Source: Microvirga brassicacearum
GTDB lineage: Bacteria > Pseudomonadota > Alphaproteobacteria > Rhizobiales > Beijerinckiaceae
Assembly: GCF_008757455.1 (NCBI RefSeq)
Contig: NZ_VCMV01000077.1
Location: 61,479-125,478, forward strand
Direction: 5' to 3'
DNA length: 64,000 nt
This document shows positions 1 through 9,471 of this stretch, piece after piece; position 1 is the first letter of the stretch, and each line of letters starts with the position of its first letter. A program made the position numbers and the translations under genes. The notes beneath the pieces were generated by a model. The model made no database searches. It had not been told where the DNA came from and worked only from the letters and a program-made list of their open reading frames with translations.

Positions 1-1387
1 CGATAAGCTCGATATTGGTCTTGACCACGTCCATGCCGACGCCGCGACCCGACACCGAGGTGATGGCTTGCGCAGTCGAGAAACCCGGGTGGAAAATGAA
101 CTTGGCAACCTGAGCGTCACTCATGCGCTCGACCTCAGATTCGGTCGCAACGTTACGCTCGACTGCCTTTCGGCGTATAGCATCGAAACTCAGGCCCTTG
201 CCGTCGTCGGTGATCTCAATCGTGATCGAGCCACCTTCGTGATAGGCATTGAGACGAATTGTTCCCTTCTCCGGCTTGCCGGAAGCCTTCCGCTCTCGTG
301 GCGTTTCGATACCGTGATCGGCGGAATTGCGGACCATATGCGTGAGGGGATCCTTGATCACTTCAAGCACCTGGCGATCTAGTTCCGTGTCGGCACCCTG
401 CAATACCAAATCGATCTTCTTCGAAAGTTCGGTGGACAGATCCCGAATAACTCGCGGTAATTTTTGCCAGGCATTTCCGATGGGCTGCATCCGCGTTTTC
501 ATCACACCCTCTTGGAGTTCAGCTGTGACTTGGGACAAGCGTTGCAGCGGTACCTTGTAGCCAAGGTCGTCAGAGTTTCGACGAGCAATTTCCAGCAGTT
601 GATTTCGGGTCAAGACTAACTCGGAGACCATCGTCATCAGGTGTTCCAGCGTTTCAACGCTCACCCGGATCGTCTGGGCTTTGCTGGCGGGTTGATCCCC
701 GCTTTCGGGCACCTCCGTCGCCTCCGCCGTGACATTCTTGGTTGTCAATGCAAGGGAAAGCTCTTGCGCCGGTGCGTGCGTTGCCGGACCCGCGGTCTCT
801 CTGAAGGCGCGCTCCAACTCGTCCAACGAGACTTCGCCGGGCTTCAGAGCCCTTTCCAGAACCTGATACGTGAGGTTGCCAATCGTCTCGGGGCCAGAAG
901 CCTCCTGAAAGGCACGTTCCAGCTCGTCCAGAGATACCTCTCCCGGTTTCAGCGGCCGGTCGAGCGCCTGATGCGACGTGACCGCGAGGTCTGTTTCCGT
1001 CGGCATCGTAAACACTGCGGACGACATGCCGTCTAGGGCATCTATCAAATCTTCATCGGATCCTTGCGGTTCTGTCGCAGTCCGCTCCAGCTCCGCGAGG
1101 ATGTCCTTTACTCTGTCTAGCGTGACGAGAATGAGCGAAACCGCAGGCGTTGTAACGGGCATTCCGTCTCTGAACTTGCCCATCAACGTCTCGGCCGCGT
1201 GCGCGAGCGCCTCAAGGCGAGGTAAGCCAAGAAAGCCGCACGTTCCCTTGATCGTGTGGACCAAGCGAAAGATATTGCCGAGGATTGCCTGATTGTTGGG
1301 ATCCCGCTCGAAGCGAACGAGCTCCACATCAACTGTTTCCAGGTGCTCGCCCGTTTCAGTCAAAAACTCTCGTAGCAAATCGTCCAT
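1..1387 (-). CDS. cheA: Chemotaxis histidine kinase CheA (3' part cut off by the window edge)
   Basis: CheA autophosphorylates in response to chemoreceptors and passes phosphate to CheY and CheB. About 462 codons are visible from an ATG at 1385-1387. The order is an N-terminal HPt domain with the phosphorylatable His in HTIKGTCGFLG (about residue 44), a linker at about 130-215 that holds a duplicated 35-residue unit, a dimerisation helix pair starting near RVSVETLEHLMTMVSELV, and the start of the ATPase domain (N-box HMVRNSADHGIETP, then DDGKGLS and GRGVGMDVV). The ATPase end and the CheW-like domain lie beyond base 1. The gene follows two chemoreceptor genes on the same strand, so they probably form a chemotaxis operon running left. 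Identity is clear. Only the linker repeat is unusual. Confidence 0.97.
   Translation of the reverse strand, partial: MDDLLREFLTETGEHLETVDVELVRFERDPNNQAILGNIFRLVHTIKGTCGFLGLPRLEALAHAAETLMGKFRDGMPVTTPAVSLILVTLDRVKDILAELERTATEPQGSDEDLIDALDGMSSAVFTMPTETDLAVTSHQALDRPLKPGEVSLDELERAFQEASGPETIGNLTYQVLERALKPGEVSLDELERAFRETAGPATHAPAQELSLALTTKNVTAEATEVPESGDQPASKAQTIRVSVETLEHLMTMVSELVLTRNQLLEIARRNSDDLGYKVPLQRLSQVTAELQEGVMKTRMQPIGNAWQKLPRVIRDLSTELSKKIDLVLQGADTELDRQVLEVIKDPLTHMVRNSADHGIETPRERKASGKPEKGTIRLNAYHEGGSITIEITDDGKGLSFDAIRRKAVERNVATESEVERMSDAQVAKFIFHPGFSTAQAITSVSGRGVGMDVVKTNIELI
775..964 (-). repeat. Tandem 35-residue duplication in the CheA linker
   Basis: Within cheA two adjacent 105-base units encode near-identical peptides. 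Each contains the 15-residue string LKPGEVSLDELERAF, followed by QEASGPE in the first and RETAGPA in the second. The DNA copies have diverged at synonymous positions (for example ctgaaaccgggagag against ctgaagcccggcgaa). The peptide is therefore conserved by selection and not by recent copying. The position is the linker between the HPt and dimerisation domains, where CheA proteins usually carry the response-regulator-binding P2 domain. The units may act as repeated docking peptides. That role is inference. Confidence 0.85.
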
Positions 1388-1458
1388 GATTATTTCTCAA
1401 CTGAAATGGATGACACCGGACGGGGAGTTGAAGTCGCCGACGCCCCGCGGGTAGCACA

Positions 1459-3144
1459 TCAAGCTGCGTTGACGCCGGAGAGGAAGTCATGCACCTCATT
1501 GCCGAGGCCTGTTGAATGACGGGCGAGTTCCTGTGCGGCGGAAAGCACCTGCGACGCTGCCGTGCCAGTTTCGCCAGCGCCATGTCGCACGCCAACAATA
1601 TTGGCCGTGACCTGCTCGGTTCCACGGGCCGCTTCCTGCACGTTGCGCGATATTTCTCGCGTCGCGACGCCCTGTTCCTCCATCGCTGCAGCAATCATCG
1701 TCGATATGCTCGACATGCTTGCAATCGTCGTCACGATGTTCTGAATCGCGCTGACGGCCTCCTGGGTCGCCTGCTGAATCGCCCCGATCTGGGAGGCGAT
1801 CTCGTCCGTCGCCTTGCTAGTCTGGCTTGCCAGTTCCTTGACCTCGGACGCAACAACGGCGAATCCCTTCCCAGCCTCGCCCGCTCTGGCTGCTTCGATC
1901 GTGGCGTTGAGCGCGAGCAGGTTGGTCTGACTCGCGATGTTGTTGATCAGCTGGATGACAGTTCCAATCTTGTCCGCGGTTGCTGCGAGCGTCTGCACCG
2001 TCGCATCGGTGCGTCTCGCATCCTCCACCGCCTGACCGGCAATTCGCGAGGATTCCCCCACTTGGCTGGAAATCTCGCGAATCGAGATGGACAGCTCCTC
2101 GGTCGCAGCCGCCACGGTTTGAACATTGGCCGAAGTCTGTTCAGCCGCGGAGGCGACCGACACGGTCCTGCTATTCGTTTGATCTGCGACATGCGTCATC
2201 GATTGAGCCGTCGCCTCCATCTCGGTGGCGGCCGACGACAAGGCGCCCGTCAAAGCGGATACGTTGGTCTCGAACTGCTTTGTCAAGCCGTCCAGCACGC
2301 GCGCCCGTCGCGTCGCGGCAGCAGCATCGGCCGCTATCGCTTCATCGCTCAGCTTCTTTTCAACCAGAGCATCCTTGAAGACCTGCACAACTCGCGCCAT
2401 GACGCCGATCTCGTCGCGTCGAGACCTACCTTCAATCGAAGCTTTCAGATCACCACCTGCCAGAGATTGCATGTTCGCGACCAGCTTGTGAATCGGACGT
2501 GAAATGCTGCGTCCGAGGACGAACGCCACGACGATCAGAATGCCGCCAGCAGCCGCCACCAGCATCAAGAACAGGTTACGATAGGACGCCGCTATGCTCT
2601 GCAGGTCGTCGATGTAGACGCCGGTTCCGATAACCCATCCCCACTTGTTGAAACTAACCGCGTAGGAGAGCTTCGGCGACGCTTCCTTCTGGTTCGGCTT
2701 CGGGAAAAGATAGGGGATAAAGCCGCCGCCGGACTTGGCCATATCCACCATCTCTTTCAGAAACGGCCTGCCCGTCGTGTCTTTGAGCTCGCTTTGGTCC
2801 TTTCCGACCATCGCCTTGCTGAAGGGATGCATCAGCATGAAGTTCTTGTCGTCGAGGATGAAGAAATATTCCGATCCACTGTAGCGCAAAAGCTCAACCG
2901 CCTCAGACGCTCGCTTCTTCGCCTCCTCGACTGACATCTCGCGGCGTTCGGCTCGTGTTTCGAAATCCGCCACAATGCTGAGAGCCACCTGAGTCAGGTT
3001 TTGAAGCTCGGTTTGCTTCTGCTTCGTGAGGAGGCTCGAGATTGTCAGGGAGCCGAACATCGCCAGCGCGGCCAGAGCCACGATGCTGGCAGCCATTCCG
3101 GCATAGAAACGACCCGTGATGTTCCACATCCTGGACAATGACAT
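1459..3144 (-). CDS. Methyl-accepting chemotaxis protein with single-Cache sensor
   Basis: Inner-membrane chemoreceptor of 561 residues. A first membrane helix at about 12-35 is followed by a periplasmic domain of about 150 residues with features of the sCache_2 type ([20 protein letters not shown], then [13 protein letters not shown]). A second membrane helix lies at about 190-212, then a HAMP domain ([19 protein letters not shown]) and a long cytoplasmic signalling coiled coil with the hairpin tip [17 protein letters not shown]. The end, [12 protein letters not shown], lacks an NWETF-type pentapeptide for CheR/CheB tethering. It lies between another receptor gene and cheA on the same strand. 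Single-Cache domains of this kind often bind small organic acids. The ligand here is unknown. Confidence 0.95.
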   Translation of the reverse strand: MSLSRMWNITGRFYAGMAASIVALAALAMFGSLTISSLLTKQKQTELQNLTQVALSIVADFETRAERREMSVEEAKKRASEAVELLRYSGSEYFFILDDKNFMLMHPFSKAMVGKDQSELKDTTGRPFLKEMVDMAKSGGGFIPYLFPKPNQKEASPKLSYAVSFNKWGWVIGTGVYIDDLQSIAASYRNLFLMLVAAAGGILIVVAFVLGRSISRPIHKLVANMQSLAGGDLKASIEGRSRRDEIGVMARVVQVFKDALVEKKLSDEAIAADAAAATRRARVLDGLTKQFETNVSALTGALSSAATEMEATAQSMTHVADQTNSRTVSVASAAEQTSANVQTVAAATEELSISIREISSQVGESSRIAGQAVEDARRTDATVQTLAATADKIGTVIQLINNIASQTNLLALNATIEAARAGEAGKGFAVVASEVKELASQTSKATDEIASQIGAIQQATQEAVSAIQNIVTTIASMSSISTMIAAAMEEQGVATREISRNVQEAARGTEQVTANIVGVRHGAGETGTAASQVLSAAQELARHSTGLGNEVHDFLSGVNAA

Positions 3145-3194
3145 CGTTGATACCTTTATTGTTATTTTATGTTCCCAATGGCCCGGCGCGTTGT

Positions 3195-4892
3195 TTATGC
3201 TGCCTTTACGCCGGTCAAAAACTCCTCGACCTCGTCGCCAAGGCTCGACGAATGTCGTGCTAGTTCCTGCGCGGCTGAAAGCACCTGTGAGGCCGCGACA
3301 CCTGTTTCGCCCGCACCTTGCCGTACATCGGCAATGTTGCCTGTAACCTGTTCGGTACCCCTTGCGGCTTCTTGAACATTCCGTGCGATCTCGGTTGTTG
3401 CCGCACCCTGCTCTTCCATCGCGGCGGCGATAGAGACGGAGATCTGAGACATCTCGGAGATCGTGGCGGCAATCTTCTGAATCGCCTCGACAGCGTCGCC
3501 CGTTGCGTGCTGAACGGAACCAATCTGGGCGGAGATTTCGTCAGTCGCCTTCGACGTCTGGTTAGCGAGTTCTTTTACTTCCGAAGCCACAACAGCAAAG
3601 CCTTTCCCTGCCTCACCCGCGCGGGCGGCTTCGATCGTCGCATTCAACGCCAGAAGATTGGTCTGACCCGCAATGTTGTTGATGAGCGCGACGACATTGC
3701 CGATTTTTTCTGCCGAAGTGGCCAAAGCCTGAACAGTTTCATTGGTGCGCTTCGCATCTGAGACAGCACGCTCGGCGATTTGAGAGGATAGATTCACCTG
3801 GCTCGAAATCTCCCTGATGGAAATCGAAAGCTCCTCCGTTGCGGCGGCGACCGTCTGGACATTGGCTGATGTCTGATCTGCGGCCGACGCCACGGTCACC
3901 GTCCGCTCGCTGCTCTGATGCGCAACGTGGGTCATAGTCTGAGCGGTCGCTTCCATTTCCGTCGCGGCGGAAGCGAGCCCATGCGTGAGAGCTGAAACTT
4001 TCGCTTCGAAATTCTTAGTAAGCTGATCCAGAACCTGGGCGCGGCGCATCTTGGCGTCGCTCTCCGCTTCCTGCTCCGCCGCAAGGCGACGAGCTGCGAG
4101 AGCGTTCTCCTTGAAGACCTGGAGTGCCCGCGCAAGGCTACCGACCTCGTCCTTTCGCTCTGCGCCTGTCACCTCGACGGTTAGATCGCCTTCGGCAAGG
4201 CGGCCCATGGCGGCCGTCATGCCAGACAGAGGTCGCACAATTCCGAAGATTGCGATTGAGCCAATCAGGCCAAGTGCAACTACTAGTCCGAGCACGGCTG
4301 AAACCATCAACGTCCTTCCGGTGCTCGCCGCGAGTTCAGCCGCGTCGGCCTTGGCCTGCTGGAGCTCGAGAGCGATGCCATCAGTGCTGGCACTGATCTG
4401 TTCCCGCAATTGCCTGCGAAGGTTTCGACCTTCGCCATCGGAAATTGCCGACGCACTTTCATCGTCGCCGGCGGCAGCAAACGCCGTGCTTCTGCTCATC
4501 ATCTCAAAATATTTCGACACGCTGGCCTTCAGGTTCTCATTGAGCTTTCGGAACTCTGGAGAGCTAGACAAGGCAATCATCTCATCGAGGCTTTTTATTG
4601 CCTGGGTGGTATACTCACCGAATACCGCCTGGGTGCTCTTGATCCGATCCGCCTGGTCGGGATTCAGCTGGATCATGCTTTTTTCCTGAATCGTCGCCTC
4701 GTTCATGTCGCCGTGGACAGATAGGACGAGTTGCAGTCGCCGGGATTCGATGTCGACGAGTTCTTGCGCGTCCGTCGCCATGTGGCTCAGCCCTGACATG
4801 GCGAAAGCAACCAGCCCGACGGAAATCGCCACAAAAATAGCAACCGGGATGGCGAGCTTGGCGACAAGCCGCAGGTTATTCAGGAATTTCAT
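3195..4892 (-). CDS. Methyl-accepting chemotaxis protein with four-helix-type sensor
   Basis: Chemoreceptor of 565 residues. I start it at the ATG at 4890-4892 (MKFLNNLRL), which has AAAAGGAAAG just upstream; the reading frame continues 20 codons further but without a better ribosome site. Membrane helices flank a periplasmic region of about 160 residues that looks all-helical and Ala/Glu/Lys rich, as in 4HB_MCP sensors. HAMP ([18 protein letters not shown]) and the MCP signalling domain follow. Its cytoplasmic half is very like that of the neighbouring receptor at 1459-3144, including the long stretch around the hairpin tip, while the sensor halves are unrelated. This suggests gene duplication with sensor replacement. 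The C-terminus [12 protein letters not shown] has no tethering pentapeptide. Ligand unknown. Confidence 0.94.
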   Translation of the reverse strand: MKFLNNLRLVAKLAIPVAIFVAISVGLVAFAMSGLSHMATDAQELVDIESRRLQLVLSVHGDMNEATIQEKSMIQLNPDQADRIKSTQAVFGEYTTQAIKSLDEMIALSSSPEFRKLNENLKASVSKYFEMMSRSTAFAAAGDDESASAISDGEGRNLRRQLREQISASTDGIALELQQAKADAAELAASTGRTLMVSAVLGLVVALGLIGSIAIFGIVRPLSGMTAAMGRLAEGDLTVEVTGAERKDEVGSLARALQVFKENALAARRLAAEQEAESDAKMRRAQVLDQLTKNFEAKVSALTHGLASAATEMEATAQTMTHVAHQSSERTVTVASAADQTSANVQTVAAATEELSISIREISSQVNLSSQIAERAVSDAKRTNETVQALATSAEKIGNVVALINNIAGQTNLLALNATIEAARAGEAGKGFAVVASEVKELANQTSKATDEISAQIGSVQHATGDAVEAIQKIAATISEMSQISVSIAAAMEEQGAATTEIARNVQEAARGTEQVTGNIADVRQGAGETGVAASQVLSAAQELARHSSSLGDEVEEFLTGVKAA

Positions 4893-5096
4893 TTTCTTTC
4901 CTTTTAATCGGCTCGCCGCCGCAAAGCGTTTTAGTTTTTCTGTCCGCCGCATTTTTTGGGCAAAAGCGCCCGCGTGTGCTGGCTTTCAGGGTTATTGTGG
5001 TCATTGAAGCCAAAACATCGTCATCTGGCGAATTCGGCTGTCGTGGAGATGGTCGAATAATTTGAGTGGGGAGCAGTTTTGCCCCGCCCGCGGGCC

Positions 5097-5774
5097 TTAT
5101 CCGATGTAGGAGTATCCGATGTATCTCTTCGCTTCGATGGGATCGTATCCAAGGCGTTGGCGGAGTTTTTTTCTCAGCTTGCTGACGTGGCCCTCAACAA
5201 CGCTGTCTTCGACCTCTGAGCTGTAGATGCCATAGACCGCATTAAAAATTTGCAGCTTTGTGAGGCGCCGTCCCTTATTTCGAACCAGGTATTCTAAAAT
5301 ATGACGTTCTCTGCGCGGCAGATTGAGGCATTCACCGTCAATTTCGACATCTCGCCCATCGAAATAAACCTTTAGACGGGCGCTGTCTGAATCAGCCTTC
5401 GCATTGCTACTCGTATTCACCCGCCTCCAGACGGCCTCAGAGCGCGCAAGTATTTCGCGAACGTGCACTGTCTTGCGTACCACGTCGTCGAATTTTGCCG
5501 TGAAGAGATCCAACGTCTCGTCAAGAGAACGCTCTTCGCATAAAGCAATAATAGGAGCCTTTGAATGTCTTCGAATACTATTGGCGCAAGACGCTCTTTG
5601 CGGAAATTCGCCGAGTACGAAACCTTGCACCGCATCCAAATCGGAATTCGAGGCTGTACTTAGCCATTCATGGAACTCTTCAGAAAACAACCCCAGCGAC
5701 GACACGCCCTCGCGTTCGAAGTTCGCTGCATAGCCGGAAGCTACGACCTGTCGCTCGTCAACGACGATATACAT
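5097..5774 (-). CDS. ftcR: Flagellar transcriptional regulator FtcR/Rem (OmpR-type, atypical receiver)
   Basis: A 225-residue protein matching the rhizobial master flagellar regulator (FtcR in Brucella, Rem in Sinorhizobium). The N-terminal half (MYIVVDERQVVASGYAANFE to VRKTVHVREILAR) is receiver-like, but the acidic pair usual near the N-terminus is reduced to VDE and I see no standard phosphoacceptor setting, as in other members. The C-terminal half is a winged-helix domain (LPRRERHILEYLVRNKGR, then VVEGHVSKLRKKL). In rhizobia this protein activates motility operons. The ATG at 5772-5774 has AGGG eight bases upstream. It sits at the head of the receptor-cheA run, and a 12-bp palindrome lies about 63 bases before the start. 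FtcR is established in relatives; its targets here are inferred. Confidence 0.93.
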   Translation of the reverse strand: MYIVVDERQVVASGYAANFEREGVSSLGLFSEEFHEWLSTASNSDLDAVQGFVLGEFPQRASCANSIRRHSKAPIIALCEERSLDETLDLFTAKFDDVVRKTVHVREILARSEAVWRRVNTSSNAKADSDSARLKVYFDGRDVEIDGECLNLPRRERHILEYLVRNKGRRLTKLQIFNAVYGIYSSEVEDSVVEGHVSKLRKKLRQRLGYDPIEAKRYIGYSYIG

Positions 5775-6713
5775 TTTTGCCGCCCTGCGTTAAATTTTAA
5801 GCGCATTTTTTTAGGCGAACCCTCGGCAGTAATTTCGGTTTATAAACCCGAACAAATGCACGTCTAGGAATTCGTTAACCACGGTATAACTACCCCAAAA
5901 TGGGTAGGCAACTGGAACGCGATAGAAAAGCCACGTGGTTGCCGCCTGCTTATTTTTCTGAAACAGTATCCAAAAATCGCCAGAAGGCCCCGTGGATATT
6001 GGGATTTCTGGAATCAATAGGCGGCTTAAAATTCGAATCTGATCTAAGAAATAAGGAAGCTCACTTAATTTTGCGTTTTTTTATCGGTCTTGTTGCGGAA
6101 TTATCGCACTGCATTTTCCGGCACAAAGCCCCGCGTTTGCTGAGGACTTCCCAGGCACGTGTTTTTGCCGACGTCTGAAATAGACCGGTGCGGTTGGTTA
6201 ATTTTATTGGCCCGTCGAAATTCGGTCCGAGGGTACGCCAAGGTCGTGTCGGAAAATTGCCCAAACCGCGGGGGCGGGCGTTCCCCTCCTCCTGAGCGTT
6301 CCAAGGACGTCATCTCGACCCTGATATTTTGATCGCCGCGCGGGGATCAACTCACCGGCGGGGCCCCCGCCCGCGAACCCTTGTGGCTTGAGTGACCCGG
6401 TCATCTCTGGATTAGGCGGAACCGACCGGACGCGGCGAAAGCCGGTTCGAGCTCGCGCGGCCGCACGAGGCGAAATCGCTGCTCCCTTCGGCGGCAAAGC
6501 GCCAGGGTTGGCCGCTATTGTCGAGCCACGTCCTCGCTCCAACCGGAGGACATTGCGGTCGGCAATATGGCCGCGCGGCAGTAGGTGCGCGCTGAGATCA
6601 CCCGGCGGCGCTCTAGTGATCTGACCGGGCCAAAAGCATCTCGGCGGTTCTCACGCGCTGCCGCTCGGAGGGCCCGTAGCAGATGCGTCCCGGATTGGAG
6701 CTTCTAGCGTGAA
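5775..6713. other. 939-base gap with no convincing gene
   Basis: The first 300 bases are AT-rich and hold the ftcR promoter region with its two inverted repeats. From about 6,200 the sequence turns strongly GC-rich. Open frames exist on both strands (for example 5900-6178 plus and 6204-6542 minus), but none has a good ribosome site, recognisable domain or normal residue composition. No RNA gene or terminator was recognised. Confidence 0.5.
5837..5848. promoter_or_regulatory. 12-bp perfect palindrome upstream of ftcR
   Basis: GGTTTATAAACC is a perfect palindrome 63 bases before the ftcR start codon. About 50 bases further out, CTACCC (5890-5895) and GGGTAG (5902-5907) form a second inverted repeat around CAAAAT. 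The spacing suits operators in the ftcR promoter. No binding protein is known from the sequence; autoregulation by FtcR is one possibility. Confidence 0.4.
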
Positions 6714-7166
6714 TTAGGTCCGCGCGTGCCGGGCGGCCAACGCACGTTGTGAAAACTCTCGCGCTGAAGGCTGTTCGGAAACGGCCTTTTTGCCACGAAG
6801 CGAAGAGGGCCGCCCCGGGGGACGTTTTACTCGCGGAGTATTGGCGGTGGTGCGGCTGGCCGCGACCTTCTTACCGGCCTCCGCGTCGCTGACAACTGGC
6901 CTTGCTTCGGGCGAGGCAGCGCGTTCGCTGCTGTCCCGTTTGGCCTTCTTCGTCTCAACGCTGCTGCCCGACGCCGCCGCAAGGCGCTGGGCATTGGCGA
7001 GCGCCGTCTTGATCCGAACGTTCCTGAACGGGCCAGGGGTGCTTTTCGCGGAGATGACCTGATTGCTGCCGGCGTCAAATTTCAAGAAGAGGCCAGTCCC
7101 AGGATCCTGCATCTGATAGCGCCCCTTCACATTGCCTCGTCGACCCGAGCCAGTGTTAATCGCCAT
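6714..7166 (-). CDS. Hypothetical basic protein with AT-hook-like tail
   Basis: 150 residues from the ATG at 7164-7166, chosen because GGGAG lies eight bases upstream; the frame extends 16 codons further without support. The first 55 residues look folded (GRYQMQDPGTGLFLKFDAGS, then TPGPFRNVRIKTALANAQRL), of the kind seen in small proteins of unknown function whose N-terminus reads xVRDPxTGRF. The rest is low-complexity and rich in Ala, Lys, Arg and Ser, with KRPPGRPSS, close to an AT-hook core (GRP flanked by Pro and basic residues), and RGKK. A nucleic-acid-binding role is possible but unproven. It stands alone between ftcR and the next small gene. I do not recognise a named family. Confidence 0.6.
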   Translation of the reverse strand: MAINTGSGRRGNVKGRYQMQDPGTGLFLKFDAGSNQVISAKSTPGPFRNVRIKTALANAQRLAAASGSSVETKKAKRDSSERAASPEARPVVSDAEAGKKVAASRTTANTPRVKRPPGRPSSLRGKKAVSEQPSAREFSQRALAARHART

Positions 7167-7591
7167 TCCAAAACTCCCACTTGGACAAAACCGATCGCAA
7201 CCGTGAAAACCCAATACTCACAAGTAAAATCTCCTCGCTACCCCGCTACGGGGCACTACCTCTTAATTTCCCGCCCACCGGGTGCCGGCCCCGCATCGCG
7301 ATCCGCATTCCGCCCGCGAAAAGAGACCGCTCCCAAGTAATATTGTTGCACGAATTTCATCGTATTATCAAGCGGGAAAGATATGTCGAAAAAATGTCCG
7401 ATCTCGTGATTCCTCGCCGAATGTCGGGCAGCCCTCCGGTTTAACCCGAGGAACCACCCACATCCTGCGAACCTTCCTCCCATTTAGATGAGATTTTTAA
7501 AGAAAAGCTTTCTAAAATAGGCGGGGCGGCATAGACGCTTCATCATCGCTTTTTCCCTTGCCTTTTGGTCTGGTTTTCCAGGGAGACTATC
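7167..7591. other. 425-base intergenic region between divergent small genes
   Basis: This must hold promoters for the basic protein gene on the left and the secreted protein gene on the right. An AT-rich block at about 7,490-7,520 contains an imperfect inverted repeat around AGAAAAGCTTTCT, placed 75-100 bases before the right-hand gene. No other gene or RNA was recognised. Confidence 0.4.
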
Positions 7592-7963
7592 GTGAAAAAA
7601 TTGGCGTTGGCGGTCGGCCTTGTTGCAGTAGGCGCGGCTTGCGCTCCGACAATTCACGAGACGTTAGCGGTGGAATGTTTTGAATATATTGGCCGCCCGA
7701 TTTCTGCGCCTATTGCTGCGCTAGGGCCTCCAAAAAGAACCTTCCGCGTCAGTCCCACTACAATCGGCTACGTTTTTGAGGCCAGCGACACACGGTTCAT
7801 CGGCAATCACCGCTACTACAGCGTCAACTATCTGACGGGAGTCGACCAACATCGGACGCCGATCCGTGCCGCAACGACCACCTGCCGCGGCAATTTCATC
7901 GTCCGAGATGACGGCCTACCGGCGTCGCAGCGGATTATCGTCGACGTGTTGCCGGCCTATTGA
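7592..7963 (+). CDS. Hypothetical exported protein
   Basis: 123 residues from the GTG at 7592-7594, preferred because GGGAGA ends five bases before it and it gives a clean signal peptide (KKLALAVGLVAVGAACAPTIHE). The Cys at about residue 17 could be a lipid site, but the residue at -3 is Gly, so the lipobox is poor. The mature part is about 105 residues with a pair of Cys (VECFEY and TTTCRGNF) that could form a disulphide, and a pattern of beta strands. No family recognised. The first part of the cluster to its left and right is all minus-strand, so it is an isolated plus-strand gene convergent with the DUF1217 gene. Function unknown. Confidence 0.65.
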   Translation: MKKLALAVGLVAVGAACAPTIHETLAVECFEYIGRPISAPIAALGPPKRTFRVSPTTIGYVFEASDTRFIGNHRYYSVNYLTGVDQHRTPIRAATTTCRGNFIVRDDGLPASQRIIVDVLPAY

Positions 7964-7974
7964 GCCGCGCCACC

Positions 7975-8760
7975 TCAGTATCCGCCGCGCGGGAGTTTCG
8001 AAATACTCATCATGAGATCGATGCTGAACCCGGATTCCGTCGAATCGCCAAACAGGTTCAGGATTGGGTTCATCGTTGCCTGCGTGGGATTGTTCATATC
8101 CCACATTGCGCTGAAACGCTGGATCAGCTTCTCAACCTTGGCGGGATCCTGCAGGTCTTCAATCTTGATATGCTTCCTCAAATTCCGGACCTGAGCGTCG
8201 AGATCGGCTTTTGACGCCTCAGCAGGGATATTGAAGACCGTTTGGACGAATTTCAGCACCGCCTTGTCGCCGAGCAAACCCATATGGGTGGTGATTGCCG
8301 AAGCCTTGCGCTTGAAATAGAGAGCGAGTTGAACTCCCTCGTTCTGCTCACCCTCTTTGTGCTCGAGCGTCTGCTGAACGTATTTGCTGACTGTTTCCGT
8401 CGTGGCACTCGCCTCGGACGTCGCCAGCGCACCCTTTCCGGCGAAATCGAACGCTTTGACAAACTCCTTGTAGAGCGGGTTCGTCATCTTGTTCGCCATG
8501 CTTTTAGGATTGTCGACGCCCTCTTCTAGCAGTTTTTTTACGAAGGCCTTGCCATAAGCCATATCGGACAATCCGTGGGCCTTCATCGCATAGTTGAAGA
8601 GCCGATAATCGTTGACGAATTGGTCGATGGTTTTCACATTTTTGATGTTCGCGTTGTAAAAGGCCGTCTCTCGCTTGACGACAACATCATTCTCAATCGT
8701 CGACCGAGTTCGAATTGGGTTCGCCGCTAGGATCTGATAACGACTCGCTGTGCTGAACAT
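7975..8760 (-). CDS. DUF1217 family flagellar-cluster protein
   Basis: 261 residues matching the DUF1217 family, found in alphaproteobacterial flagellar clusters. Visible hallmarks are the N-terminal segment RETAFYNANIKNVKTIDQFV, the stretch FNYAMKAHGLSDMAYGKAFV and the C-terminal FGDSTESGFSIDLMMSISKLP. No signal peptide or membrane segment is seen, and the protein is Ala/Lys rich and mostly helical. It is the last of the minus-strand genes downstream of the flagellin. Its exact role in flagella is not established as far as I know. Location suggests an axial or export-related accessory protein. Family assignment is confident, function is not. Confidence 0.85.
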   Translation of the reverse strand: MFSTASRYQILAANPIRTRSTIENDVVVKRETAFYNANIKNVKTIDQFVNDYRLFNYAMKAHGLSDMAYGKAFVKKLLEEGVDNPKSMANKMTNPLYKEFVKAFDFAGKGALATSEASATTETVSKYVQQTLEHKEGEQNEGVQLALYFKRKASAITTHMGLLGDKAVLKFVQTVFNIPAEASKADLDAQVRNLRKHIKIEDLQDPAKVEKLIQRFSAMWDMNNPTQATMNPILNLFGDSTESGFSIDLMMSISKLPRGGY

Positions 8761-8816
8761 CGGTTCAATCCTTCGTTTGCGTCTTCGGTTTGGCAGCTAT
8801 TCTTTGCCGACGAGCT

Positions 8817-9380
8817 TCAGCGTTTTGCGCCAATAGAGCTACAGTCTTTCGCAAACCGGTCGGCGACTACCCGTGTCCGGTCACGATCAAGAGTGAATTC
8901 AGACCGCAGCGTCTCGTAGCGATAGTTCGATAGTTCAACCACAAGTCTCTCGGAAGCGACCAGGTGCTCCACGAATCCTTTCACGTTTTCCTCACCGCGG
9001 AGCTGTCCGTATCTGTCACGATAAACCCAATGGGAAACTTCAGGAGGGTCTTCGTCAAACCACGTCACCGTGCTTCGCCCCTTGGGATTGCTTGATCCCA
9101 GAAACCGTGCGGCGGTCACGGTCGCGGCCACCAAAATCGATACCGTCTTCATATCAGTTGAGGCCACGTGCGAACAGGAAATCCACAATGCCGACCCATC
9201 CTTGCTTCGCAAGCGCGCCAAGACCATTTGTGGATCACCCTCCAAATTGGTTTTGACTGCGTATTCCCAGCTCTCGCCGGTTTTCGCATTCGCCGGGACC
9301 GTTCGCAGCAGGAGTGTCGCGACACCAAAACTTAGGGCAAGCGCGCGCACCTTTGCTCTGTATGAGCTTGCACGGGACAT
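8817..9380 (-). CDS. Hypothetical secreted protein, possibly VasI-like
   Basis: 187 residues with a likely cleavable signal peptide (basic start MSRASSYRAKVRALALSFG, hydrophobic core, cleavage near ANAK at about 33). The mature part is beta-rich with two Cys (LWISCSHV and AKDCSSI). The layout is a strand ending in Cys, a Val/Thr-rich strand, a W-x-D segment (TVTWFDED), W-V-Y-R-D-R-Y, then FVEHLVASERLVVEL and a terminal Cys. This resembles the VasI-like small periplasmic domain only in pattern, so the assignment is weak. No strong ribosome site precedes the ATG at 9378-9380. It lies just downstream of the flagellin terminator hairpin on the same strand and may be read separately. Confidence 0.65.
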   Translation of the reverse strand: MSRASSYRAKVRALALSFGVATLLLRTVPANAKTGESWEYAVKTNLEGDPQMVLARLRSKDGSALWISCSHVASTDMKTVSILVAATVTAARFLGSSNPKGRSTVTWFDEDPPEVSHWVYRDRYGQLRGEENVKGFVEHLVASERLVVELSNYRYETLRSEFTLDRDRTRVVADRFAKDCSSIGAKR

Positions 9381-9414
9381 GATCGGGAGAACCTTCGTGA
9401 CCGCTTAACAATGA

Positions 9415-9440
9415 GGCCCCGTCTCTCTCAAGACGGGGCC
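9415..9440 (-). terminator. Hairpin downstream of the flagellin gene
   Basis: GGCCCCGTC (9415-9423) and GACGGGGCC (9432-9440) form a perfect 9-bp GC-rich stem with an 8-base loop, 32 bases past the flagellin stop. On the minus strand the following bases (TCATTGTTAAG) are only moderately T-rich, so termination may be partial. Confidence 0.7.
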
Positions 9441-9471
9441 CCGTTCGCCATCAGATTGCGGGCTTATGCTC

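Noticed and set aside
1516..2502. 328-codon plus-strand open frame
   Set aside because: Antisense to the first chemoreceptor gene; Arg/Leu/Cys-rich shadow.
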